Assembly (NCBI RefSeq): GCF_032854445.1
Contig: NC_088300.1
Span: 26,581,608 to 26,645,607 of the forward strand
Direction: 5' to 3'
Origin: Liolophura sinensis
Taxonomy: Eukaryota; Mollusca; Polyplacophora; Chitonida; Chitonidae
Length of the DNA stretch: 64,000 nt
Position 1 is the stretch's first letter, and each line of letters opens with the position of its first letter. The translations under genes and the position numbers were made by a program. Below the pieces are notes generated by a model. The model saw nothing but the letters and a program-made list of their open reading frames with translations, did not search any database and was not told the origin of the DNA. Below are positions 52,685-64,000 of this stretch, piece after piece.

Positions 52685-55600
52685 TTCCAGAATTTATGTT
52701 CATCAAATAGTACTCAAATTTTGTTTCCAGGGCTTGAGTAAAGTGCATCAGCTCGTATACACTGTATATGTATGTGAGAGAAATAAATTAAGGAAAAAAG
52801 GTTGATGCCAATTGCGCATGATTTTTTTTCACCTCTCTTTATAAAGTATTGTTGGTTACTATTAAAGTACCCAGCTGCGTGTTTTTGCCCTTTACAGTTG
52901 AAACTATGAACTGTTTAATACAGTGAATATTTAATTCCTCCATATCTATGTATAGATTATTAGTACTGGTAATTGTGATGATCAAAGAAGATAGCCAATC
53001 TTAGGCTTTATTGATTTCTTTGACCTTTGTATATCGTTCATGATCCATAAACATGATGCTCATTATGCATGTAGATGTTACATTTAGCTTTTTGTTGCCT
53101 TATTTAGTGTGGTAGGTTTGTTTACAAATTTGGAAAAATTCTTCATGTACATTGGATACTACAACTGTGTTCTACATGTTTATATTTATATCCACATGTG
53201 TATAGCTATAGTAATATGTATATTTGAAAATGTTATGGTATGATGGAGCATTTAGTATTTTAGAGATATAATTGTACAGAGAGATTAAATTGGTTAAATA
53301 GTCATGCATGTGTGTGTTGTACAAGTGAAAGACATTCAGGCATGACAATTTTAAATCTGTATAAAACCTTCGTACGCATTAATTGATAGACGGGCACCAG
53401 GTTCCTTTGGGGATTGGGAAAGTGTCTGTGAAAAGCAGGAAGGCAATTCATTAAAGTGACATGCATTTAGACTTCTGTCTGCGTTGAAGTTTGACACCAT
53501 ACAAAATGGGAGTGCTTGGGTATGGCGTTGACTTTGGGGAGCTGGCATGTGATGCTGACGTCGGGAGCTTGCGCTATAGCGCAGACATGTTGAAAGGGAC
53601 GGTGGGCAACTCGCAATCGATGTGCCATAATTGAGAAGACTATTAATTAAAGCAGGTAGGATGTTCTGAATGAGCTCTCTCTAAGTGGTCCTGAGGTTCC
53701 TGGAAGTTCGTCTGACAGTGCTGCTGGGGAGTCCCTGGGTTCTGCCATTTACAACATAAAACATAGACGATCTCTGTCAACAATTCGCAGCGGTTCCATT
53801 GAAGTACGCTGAGAAATTGGTACCCCTAATAACTCAGAGTGTAATTATTTCTCTTCATTCTCCACATTAGCTTAAAATCAGCTTTCATGTAGTTAAGATG
53901 GAAATGTACAGTTGTTTGGAAATAGCTGTTCAAGTGTGTTTTAAATCACGATTTTGTCATAGTCTCACAATGGGGTAGGGAAATTATTTGAGTTATTTAT
54001 GGCATCTTTGCCCTTTCAAGTGGTTTAATTCCTGTATACCATTAGTATAATTGCTCATTTGTATTTAGTAGTCCAGACTATTTCTGTTGTCAAAACTCTT
54101 GTCACTTTTTGGGACTTTTTGCAGATGAAAGGTTACCTACATGTTCAGTTCGTTTTCTATCTTGTTTCTCTAGTCTATATATTCTAGAAACACAACTGCT
54201 TTACTTTACAAAAGTTAACAATTGACTTTGATTATTGCTCCTTACTGTCCTTTGAAAGTTCCTATGAATAGTGGTTGGAGTTACATATATGTAACAATTA
54301 CATATCACGTTTTGCAGCACTAAAGCATTGTACTTTGTACTTTGTAAAGGTACTGATATGACCTATAAATGACCCCTAGTACATGTACATGTAACTCGTG
54401 CTTCCCAGCCATAAACTCAGGTTGGAATGTTTTGTTTAAGGAATCCTTAAATAACCAATTAATACCGGTTTGAGCCTGTATCCTCACATTTAAAACAGGA
54501 TTACATGATTATTGTAATTGTACTATTCTGTCCACATTTAGACACATTACATGATGATTGCCAATTTGTGGGTTATTTCATCATTTGTCATTTGATTGAA
54601 ATATTGTGCCATAGGGTTTCTGTGTGCGGCAAGGCTTGGAGACTAGAGAATATTTTGTCCATTTACTGAACACTTCTGATTATGCCTAATAGTGTCTAGT
54701 GGTCAGTAGTGTGAACTAACCATCTTTTGAAATGTAGACACAGAGTTATTTTTCCTGTGTTAACACGCATATTCTGGAAGGAATTACGGTTTCACTTTAG
54801 TTTGGACACCACAGTCTCTTTCGAAATTTAAATGTCCACACCATGGTTACAGAATGGTGTGGTGACTCCGAAAAGCTTTTCAAGTTTGTCAAGTAACAGT
54901 TTACACCTTGTTGAAAATGTATCTACACACCCTGAATGACCTAAAATTTTCGTCCATGACTATAAGTCAAGTTAAACTTGCGCCATTTTGCAGAGTATGG
55001 TTGAATAAAGACTTTGCTCACATCCTAAAATGTTGAAGATCTGCAGTAATAAAAGATGATATAAAATGCTTTTTATTCCAAATCCTGTCAAGGTGTATAC
55101 ATGTAGTCATGAGCTGTTAAATGGTAGCTTACAGAACATGTAAACATATTATTAGAGATGGGCCAGACCTTCTGCCCGATCAACCACTAGTTAGCTTCAG
55201 CTATTGGACTGCTGCAGAGTGGGTCAGGTTGTACTGACATGATGTTCACTCATTTACACCACTCATTGTTCATTTAGTGTTGGTAATATTATTATCTGCT
55301 TCACCAACTGGAAAATTTGAGATTGCTAAATGGATTACTGGCCATGTACATGTATGTTCATTAGTGGCATCTGCATGTATAGGGAATAATATGTTCAAGA
55401 CCTTACCAAGTAGCACATGTGCATATTAGGCTAAGAGGTACATGGATACCATAAAATATAAGCACAATGTCTCAAAGCAAACTGAGCTTCCCATATGATG
55501 GTAGTTAAAGAGCAAATGAAGAAACACTCAGTGATTTCTGACAAAATACCAGAGTTATGACAATGATTGTATTAAAGCTGTCAGATCCATTGATGGTTTT

Positions 55601-58600
55601 TGTTCAGGTCTGAAACAGGAATGGCAAAACATTGAGGGAAAGCTAGCACTTGACGACCTTTTCAGTGTTTCACATGGATGTTAGGTGGATGTTCTATAGC
55701 ATTTTGCATTATTATCTAATAGCATGCGTTTTTCATCATTGCAAAAACAGTACATATCATGCTGTCAGTTGAATAAGTCACCATTTATTGAAAAGGCCTT
55801 TACATGTACATGTACGTTAACATGAAGATGTCCCGAAACATTCTGTGCATCATTTCCGCTGTCTGCACAGGATGGTTTCATAAGATGTCAGTGAAGACAC
55901 CCAATTTTATTCCCAATAAAAATTTGGTCAGGAAAAGCCACTATGGAATCCAGTGAAATGCGTTTGACTAGCTGTTAATACATGTAGTGTAACTGATGAC
56001 CATCTGATTAATCTAATAGCCTACATGAAGTTTTAAATGTACGTCTGAAAGTTGTTCCTTATCATACTGGATCTTCTTTGCTGTATCCCTAAATTAAACA
56101 ATTCATGCATGTGCTTCCATACATGTATGAGTGCAGTACTTGTATTCTTATACCTTTAACAACACTCAACTGTAAAAGTTCCTTTATCAATTGGTTTCAC
56201 AGTATTAGGAGACTTTTTTTCTAAGGAAAAAAATGTCAATATCAGTATTTTTTTTGAACTTTGAAAGTCCTGTCAGATCAAAATGTATTACCAGTATCTT
56301 TCATGTAACCCTTCTGAATGGATGGAGGACAAAACAGGGTTTTGCAACTAAAAACAGCAAAGGCTTTCTTGCAATTTCACTTTACTGGCCATGGCCATCA
56401 ATACATGTAGTTTGGAACAAATCTTGCTGCTCCAAGGAAAAAAACCCTATACAGATGCCAAACTGCTAAGGGACTTTTCTCATCAGAACTCGGTGATCCT
56501 CCAGGTAAAGTTTAGCTGAGATTCAGCTGGCTCAGCCTGTGGCTTTGGCCTTGCCTTGGAAGCTACCCACTTGACTTATTTACCAGTAGATGGATTATTG
56601 TCCCGTAGCTTGACTGCTGAATCGACTTCTCTGATGCTGCCGTGATCAATTTTCCCGACATGGGAGAGCCAAAGGAAAAATAAGCACCTATACCAGAGGC
56701 TTCCCAATCTCCAGTTTGTCTTGCATAAAAGATAAAGCCCCCCAGTACAATAGATCTGTTGGAATCCATACTCTGGTATTCCTGTCTCAGCCCATATAAA
56801 AAAGTTTTCCAGGAGATGTTCCTGTGCACCATCAGAATGGAAATACATGTATGTGTGCTGCTACTTTCAGTGATAAGAGATAAAAACCTATTCACTAAGC
56901 ATGTACATGTGTGCATTGTCCGCATAATTGGACATAGTACATAGGTATTGCCAAAAAAAATTGTTTATTAAAGAGTTAAAATAAAAGTCATAAATTATTT
57001 TGATAAAACTTAATTGTTTCTTGTTGGATATCACTGTACCTTCCAAGCAAAACTATTTAAGATCAGCAGAACTCTAAGAATCAGGCAAAATGGGTAACTT
57101 TGTCATGGACAAAATTGTAGGTCAGTATTTCTAAAAATTCTTATTGTATCATGCGAACACATCTTTATAGTAATTGAGCACTTGACATGAAGTTAACCAA
57201 TATGTGAAGCTAGTATGGGATGATGAACAATTTTTGGTACAGGTCGGTTTGCTCTTTTTAATGACTATATCTGGGCACTTCATGATTGGATTTCAGTTTA
57301 TGGTCAATTGCATGTACCAGTCCTAGCTTTAATACATGTACTTGACTGACTCTGCCTCAGCTTATTGTACCTAGCCACTGTGACTAACTGGTTGTCCTAA
57401 GGGTACCTGTTGTCAATATCAGAGCCAGGCCTATGCCCTGCAGTCAGTTGTCTTATTCCTTAACCCATACAGTTTATTACAAAGATGAAATGCTTGTAGG
57501 AATTTGTCTTGTCCGGAGAGAAAGGGCATGTGTAGATCCTGAGTACATTTCACTTGAATATTCAGCTATTTTGTCAACAGTTTCCTTACATGACAGTTAA
57601 TTTGCAATGTGCATGCATGTACATGAAATATTCTCTGAAATTATCCTGTTTTGACCTGCAGTCTCTGCGCTCTGCAATCTCTTTTTTTATAGGTGTGATC
57701 GATATTAAATGCAGTGTAGACAGGATAATGGACCTCAGAATGTGTAGCCTGACAAGAAGCGGACATGCTGATAAATTAGTCTATTCTGAAAAACTGTTTA
57801 TTTTTCGTTAATGAAGAAGTAACAGGACTTCTTTCACAAATAAAATGCTGCGTAACACTTCTGTTTTTTAAATGTCTTATTATTACACCGCAGAGGGTAT
57901 ATACACGCGTAATAAAAGCAGCTGCACATGAAAATAAAAATATTGTCAGCAGTTTCTTTTTGATCTGTGCTGTACATGCAAATATTGATCTAGTCAAAGG
58001 ATGCTACACGAAATGTACTGTGTGTCCAAGAATCCTCTTTCACCTCTCATGTGAATAATATTAATGATATTCAAAACTCTGCAAAATCCTCTTTGTAAAA
58101 AATACTGACAGCGTTATACATTTATGTTCTGAAGATCTACAGCTTTTTGTTTGTGCATGTGCATCCACGTAATGTACTTCATACTCATCTGTGTTCATTT
58201 GGTAAATGTTTGTTCTAACATAATATTAAAAATTGCACGCATGATATAGGCTGTACACGTAAATTATTTTATCATGAAAGCCTAGAGTGTGTGCATGTAC
58301 TTCCTCGACTAAAACACCAATGTTAATCTTGTCTCTTTGACTCAGTGATAAACTAACTGCTGCTAACCATAGCTCTTATAATTGATCATTTAATTGATCA
58401 AGTCTTCATCATGCTCAGATGAAGGTGTGACCTCACCAGGTGTTCTACTGCTAAAGAATGGGCTGAGGACGGATTTATTCTATGCTGCCATGCTCAGATT
58501 GATTTAAAACCATGGGGTGCTGGTCTGTGGGCTATTTACATACATACTTTCACTGTAGCTGTAGAGGTAAATACGTTCATGCTATGATGACTAATTATTG

Positions 58601-60091
58601 TGAACTCTTGGCAGCAACTTCAGTCTAAGAAAACTGACAGGCTGTTTTTATTCTTTTATCAACGTTCAAGGTACATGGACTTGGCATAGCTCAGGTAGTT
58701 GCTTGTTTGTGTAATAGCAGCATTTCCAGCTAAAATCTACTCTTTCTCAGCCTTTATGATGATCGAGGGCTCAGTTAAATCCTTATTATTAAAAGATTGA
58801 ATCAACCAGAGCAGTGAGGATAATCTGCCAGTAGATACAGTTTACTGTCATTGTACCAGACATACATGTAAAGCACCTACAATTGTACAAGTATGTTCAT
58901 CAGTTACCTTTTGGCTCACAGCACTGCGAACAGCAGGCAATGCTGTTTGCAGAGAACATATCGAAAGGCTGCCTCAGTGTTCACTCAGTTTAATAACTGT
59001 GGGCAGTTTTAGGTGTGACACATTACCTATTAAGCTGACACTCAGTTCAGTATCCAGGAATGGGAATTTTACTTTGGTTGGCAGATTTTAAAACTTTATC
59101 TTTGCACTTTTTCTGAGAAAAAGACTTCAACTAAAATTCTAAACAAAAATGTACTGAAGTGAGCATTTATAGCCAATAGGCTATTTCACCTGAAGTTTGG
59201 TATGTGAAAATGCATTTTCAGTGCTTTGTGAACATGATGAAGGCATTAAATTTCAGTCTTTCTGACAAGAAATTAATCAAACTTTAGAAAAATTTCTGTC
59301 TGTAGAAAGCAGATGAATCAAGGTACATGGGATGCAGGTACATGTGATGACTATGCATTAAGCTTTACAGTCATTAGTTACTTTTAACAGTACATGCAAA
59401 TCATGTAAACTCATGTACATGAATGTCTGAGTTACATGTATGAACTGTCACCACAAGCTACACATAATTGTATTCACTGCACTTGAACCCTGGTTATTGC
59501 ATCAGACCTTTTATATTAAATGTTCCATATTTGCCACTGTGATTAGTGGTTTCCACTGTTCAGCCTGCTTTTATACACAACCTGTGACACGTTTGTTAGC
59601 AAAGTTTGTACAATGGCCTTAAATGAAGGCAGGTTCATTGTTTGCTCATTAGTTATAAATCAGTCGATGCACCATGAGAATTTACCTGGTGTGAGGGTGC
59701 CTGTCTCCAGTTTCCAGGGATACCAGATTTTAAAGGAGTTCTGATGGTGAAATCTACCCACCCAGTCCCTAGAGTTCTGGGCTTCATAATTAATGCAGAT
59801 TTACCCCCTGTATTTATGGATTTCACTGATCAGGGCAATATTTCTTTCTCTTCGCTTCAATAATGTAAAGTGGACAGGCTTTGGGGGTCCACTGCGGCTG
59901 TTGTTTGAAATGCACAGCTTTTACATTGCACCAGACTGTTATCTCCTCTTGTCACATATTTCAGCTAGCAGATTTTTATCATTGTAGCTGGTCACCCTTA
60001 GATGCACATGTCCTCTCTTAACTGAGCTTCCAGAATCCTCTCATTTATGCTTGCTGGGGCATTGGTATATGTTGATGTACATCTCTTAATT

Positions 60092-60108
60092 GGGGGGGGG
60101 GGGGGGGG
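60092..60108 (+). repeat. G17 homopolymer
   Basis: Seventeen consecutive G on the + strand in AT-rich surroundings. Capable of G-quadruplex formation and prone to length errors in assembly. Confidence 0.95.
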
Positions 60109-61504
60109 AAATTCACTATAGCTATGAATAACGGCACTTGATCAGCAAATAGTCGATCACAGTTGTCTTGCTCTAAGACCTTTCGTTTAGTGAACAGCAC
60201 ATGTTAAAATGTAGAATTTGTGAAAAGCCGACATACCTGATATTCAAACTTTATTATAAAATATTTTATTTTCTGTTTTTCAATTACAGTTTGATGTATA
60301 AATACATGTATGCACTTACAGAAGTACATAAAACCCTGCATGTAGCTAGAAATGATATTTTTGATGCCAACACTTTTTCTGATAAGAAATTAATCACACT
60401 TCATAAAAAGGTGGATGAATCAGAATGAAGCAAAATGTTGTGTCTCTTGAAAAATGCTAAACCTTAAAGTGCTACTTCATTCAGCTTTCAGAGAAACCAG
60501 GCAGAAATAGGAAAATGAGAGATACCGTAAAGAACACAGCTAACAGCACAGTTCCGAAATATTTACGCTGAATAACACTAAACAAGTCCTGAAAGTAAAA
60601 TCTTCGGCAGTTTCTGTAAAATTTTGCTGGTGTGACGTGATAATATTCCTTATGTGGTGATGAATTGGGAAGATTAGACGTTGAGTAAGGCATTTATGCT
60701 AGAGTAATGCCGTGCATTTGAAAGTATGATGTCATTTGTTGCTATTCGCCTGTGATGGGTCACATTAAGTGTTCTTTGCTTCATGTCACACCAGGCAAAA
60801 TTGGAAACGACGGAAAAGTTTTTTGTTTCTGTATTATCCTCTGAAACTAACAACAGCGGTTTTCATACAGTGCAACTTTTTTACAATTTATGAAAGCAAT
60901 TCAGATTATCTCGACCCTTATCATTTTACCATGCTTTTAAGACACGTGGGTTTTGACACTCATTTAGCTCCTTAATTGAAATACAGTATTATACATGCTG
61001 CCTGAAGTACCAGCAGAAAATATGCAAAGCTACTACAAGTTTATATCTACATGCAGGTGAAGAAATGCTGATATTTCACCTTTATATAAATAATAAAATA
61101 TGCTTTTGGCATACATGAAGATATTCCACTAATAGCCCAGCCAGTTCTAAAGTGTTAAACATGGTTATTGTTATTCTGACATCTGTCGTTGATTAAACAC
61201 TGGGCAGACAAGATGTTGAGATCAGAAACCAGCGTCTAAATTTTATCATGCATGAAGTAGGTTTATCCAATGATAATGACAATCAACTTTCCATGCATTG
61301 CTTTTGCTTTGTTCTTTTTCTGCCCACTGATACTAAGACCATCACATGACATTGAAAGGGGAAGCTGGTAAGAGCCGCATGCTGCTATATATACACATAT
61401 ATATATTTACCTGAACTCCATAAAAGTCCTAGCCTTAAGAGCTGTTTGATTGATCTTTGTGAAACTGTGTATTAAGGAGTCATGATTGTTGATGATACTC
61501 TGGA

Positions 61505-62152
61505 TTTATAATCTGATCTACCACAATACGGCACTGAGTTAATCAATGTGAAGACACTTCTTGTGTACACAGTCATGTACATATGTGTATAATCTGATCT
61601 ACCACAATACGGCACTGAGTTAATCAATGTGAAGACACTTCTTGTGTACACAGTCATGTACATATGTGTATAATCTGATCTACCACAATACGGCACTGAG
61701 TTAATCAATGTGAAGACACTTCTTGTGTACACAGTCATGTACATATGTGTATAATCTGATCTACTACAATACGGCACTGAGTTAATCAATGTGAAGACAC
61801 TTCTTGTGTACACAGTCATGTACATATGTGTATAATCTGATCTACCACAATACGGCACTGAGTTAATCAATGTGAAGACACTTCTTGTGTACACAGTCAT
61901 GTACATATGTGTATAATCTGATCTACCACAATACGGCACTGAGTTAATCAATATGAAGACACTTCTTGTGTACACAGTCATGTACATATGTGTATAATCT
62001 GATCTACCACAATACGGCACTGAGTTAATCAATATGAAGACACTTCTTGTGTACACAGTCATGTACATATGTGTATAATCTGATCTACCACAATACGGCA
62101 CTGAGTTAATCAATGTGAAGACACTTCTTGTGTACACAGTCATGTACATATA
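61505..62152 (+). repeat. Minisatellite, 81 bp unit, 8 near-identical copies
   Basis: GATCTACCACAATACGGCAC starts units at 61515, 61596, 61677, 61758 (one change), 61839, 61920, 62001 and 62082. Only two kinds of substitution are visible (CTACTACAAT in unit 4, CAATATGAAG in units 6 and 7). The minus strand is open for 227 codons with a 27-residue repeat; no coding features otherwise. Confidence 0.97.
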
Positions 62153-62475
62153 CAATGTACATGCGTATCTGCATATGTCAAAGAATTAGTGTCCGCATTC
62201 ATTATTTATTCGTAATTAGCTACCCCTGTATACATTGTTAAATTGGATGTAAAAACATATTGAAAAAGGGTACATTGATCTTAGTAATATAACACCTAAA
62301 ACACTAGATAATGAGGCTGGTTTTATGCAACTTTTCCACCAACACTTGGTAGTCTCCGCCAAATTACACCATACAAGTCCAGCCTTCATGAGCTGTCAGA
62401 GCTTCGCCATTTAGTTCATTGTTAAAAAAGCTGCAAGAGTGACAACAAGCAGATCAAATTTGTCCACAAAGCGTG

Positions 62476-62700
62476 TGCCATTCTGCAGACATTTGTAAAA
62501 ACAGGTTATCAAAGAACCCTGCTGTTAGTTTTTTCAAGTTTCCAGACAATTTGGAAGGCGTGGAATTACAGCACAAGAATGAAGGATTTTGTACCCATCA
62601 AAAAACAGGCGTATCTGCTCTCCCTATTTTTCGGCTGAAAGCTACAACAGGGATAAAGATGAATTTCCACAACGACACAGTACTTATAAAATGCTATTAA
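62476..62700 (+). pseudogene. Possible THAP-type zinc-finger fragment
   Basis: The frame contains CKNRLSKNPAVSFFKFPDN, reminiscent of the N-terminal half of THAP domains (C..C..R......SFFRFP.D). The expected continuing Trp and downstream C-x2-H pair are not visible, and the frame ends at 62700 without a recognisable domain. THAP domains occur both in host proteins and in P-element-type transposases; which one this came from is unknown. Confidence 0.3.
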
Positions 62701-62851
62701 CTGAACTGACAACTGATAGATAGGAAATATCTGTACACTGTAACGCCGATGGCCACATGCTGCCTACATTTATATTGTACATGGCTGTTAGGAATACCAA
62801 CAATAACATGTACTGGTAGTTGTCATCGCATATAGGTATAAATTTTTAATC

Positions 62852-62880
62852 TTGTGGAGGGGTGGGGGGGGAGGAGGGAT
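62852..62880 (+). repeat. G-rich purine tract
   Basis: TTGTGGAGGGGTGGGGGGGG followed by AGGAGGGA: four or more G runs, a potential quadruplex. Confidence 0.8.
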
Positions 62881-63011
62881 AGAATAATATTCATTGTGAA
62901 ACGGGAGAGGATGAGAATAGTAAAGAAAAATAAAAACATGAAATGTACAGTGTAACGTAGTGTAAAGCTATAGTATACCAGTTCGTATATTGTCAGTGGG
63001 GTTGGAAATAC

Positions 63012-63159
63012 CTGGAAAAAGATCAGATTCAAAGTATGAAAGCTCAGAATCTAAAGTCTGGCCAGAGATGTCCGTGTCATAAATCGGAACATCAACATAG
63101 TCCACTGTGGGGTCCAATGGATATGAGAGTATATTTTCTTCTGAGTAGCTAGAATCCAT
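63012..63159 (-). CDS. Small acidic ORF or candidate first exon, unknown
   Basis: From ATG at 63159 the minus strand encodes MDSSYSEENILSYPLDPTVD then YVDVPIYDTDISGQTLDSEL and SYFESDLFP. It is rich in Asp, Ser, Tyr and Pro with a low content of basic residues, unlike the random frames nearby. A possible donor CAG|GTATTT follows at 63011 and the unspliced frame ends at 62968. It resembles the acidic N-terminal tail of a membrane receptor in composition only. Chance is quite possible. Confidence 0.2.
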
Positions 63160-64000
63160 CTCAAAAATGACATATCATTGATACGAATCCCCGGGCTGTT
63201 TAGGACAGCTACACCTAGTCTGGCCATCTCTACAGTGTGATGTCACATGCTGAACAGTATCAGACTGCCGGCTGGAAATCGACTAGGGCAATAAATCTAT
63301 TGTTATTGGTGGATTAAAAGTCATTATTACTTTTCTTAGAAGCCAGCCTGGTAACATTCTGTTTATAATCTTTATAATTAGGTCCAATAGCTAAATCTGG
63401 ATACTAATCCTTTAACATAAGACCCTGTGTTAACATGCTTGAGAGAACAATGGGATGACTGTATAACACATAATACTACATGCCCACTTATCAGTGTGGA
63501 ACATTTCCTGCCAAAAGTGCATCTAAGGTGTGTAGACAAGTGTTCTTTTCTACCTTTGCAATGACGGTTTATCAGTTAACATTGCAAGAGTCGGGGAATA
63601 AAATAGAGACCATAAAGTAGGTCGGCATCAGAGACCATCAAATTTGCAGGATTTTGTAACTTTTATATCATATAAATGTAGATCCCTCAATTGGCTCAGT
63701 GATTTTAGATTATGTTATTATGTTAGATCCAAGAATGCCCTGTCTGCTATCGCATCCAACTTCAGTTTTTCACATTTTAAATTTGATTTAAAACATGCAT
63801 GTATTTATTTGATGATTTAATTCGTATGTGTGTTCTTTTTATACGGGTGCTGTCAGGCACTAGATGACAGATTTCACACTGCAAGGTATACATTTGTCAC
63901 TGTTTTCCACACTGTTTTTTATAATCTTCTTGTTTTATGTGGCTTTCCGTAAATACATCTTCAACTGGACCAATTGCTGGGACAGTCCATGTTCCTAAAA
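63160..64000. other. PLCB4: PLCB intron, right end
   Basis: AT-rich sequence, no exon or repeat recognised. Confidence 0.6.

Larger units (their letters stand above)
51421..64000 (+). other. PLCB4: PLCB second intron, at least 12.5 kb
   Basis: No further PLC-beta exon recognised. The intron is AT-rich with dispersed ACATGTA motifs. Contents are listed separately: short SINE tails (51593, 52603), SINE B fragment (51700), G17 run (60092), 81 bp array (61505), THAP-like fragment (62476), acidic minus-strand ORF (63012). The stretches 52690-60090 and 60110-61500 otherwise show nothing I can name. Confidence 0.6.

Noticed and set aside
61472-62155. 227-codon minus-strand ORF
   Set aside because: It is a by-product of an 81 bp tandem repeat (27 codons per unit) with no stop in that frame; no domain or start context supports a gene.

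Overview
This window is animal nuclear DNA. Coding sequence is cut into short exons bounded by GT/AG introns, the spacers are AT-rich, and tRNA-derived SINEs, LINE fragments and long minisatellites are abundant. The repeat families (SINEs ending in CACCAATCAAATAAATAAAT, retroelement tails ending in ACTCACTCACTC, dispersed TACATGTA palindromes) are of kinds I associate with lophotrochozoans, most likely a mollusc. The species cannot be fixed from the sequence.

Two genes are clear, both on the + strand. (1) VPS54, the GARP tethering-complex subunit for endosome-to-Golgi retrograde transport. The last 22 coding exons run from 1858 to the TGA at 25290-25292 (2,229 coding bases, 742 residues plus stop). 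All splice phases are compatible, and the N-terminal exons lie upstream of the window. (2) The start of a phospholipase C beta gene of the PLCB4/norpA type. Coding exon 1 has its ATG at 50383 and coding exon 2 is at 51340-51420; the following intron runs to at least the window end (more than 12.5 kb). A CpG-rich segment near 41.93-42.17 kb, with a possible splice donor at 42171, is a candidate 5' UTR exon or promoter for it.

Layout: 1-1857 VPS54 intron with an antisense SINE and a fold-back MITE; 1858-25292 VPS54, whose introns carry five large minisatellites (66, 114, 83, 96 and 44 bp units) and many SINEs; 25.3-42 kb intergenic, with SINEs, a LINE 3' end (about 32.8-33.4 kb), a reverse-transcriptase relic (38.3-39.4 kb), a 44 bp array (31.25-32.0 kb) and an (AT)n tract; 42-50.3 kb the putative PLCB 5' intron; 50.35-64 kb PLCB exons 1-2 and a long intron with an 81 bp array, a possible THAP-like fragment and a small acidic minus-strand ORF.

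The main observations are these. An 83 bp minisatellite has amplified the 3' end of a VPS54 exon together with its splice donor, giving about 22 tandem exon-end/donor cassettes. A 114 bp minisatellite was apparently born from a SINE. A set of SINE insertions with readable target-site duplications includes two ultra-short insertions, of about 39 and 47 bp, that consist only of a retroelement 3' tail. I see no prokaryotic-type system, CRISPR array or viral gene.
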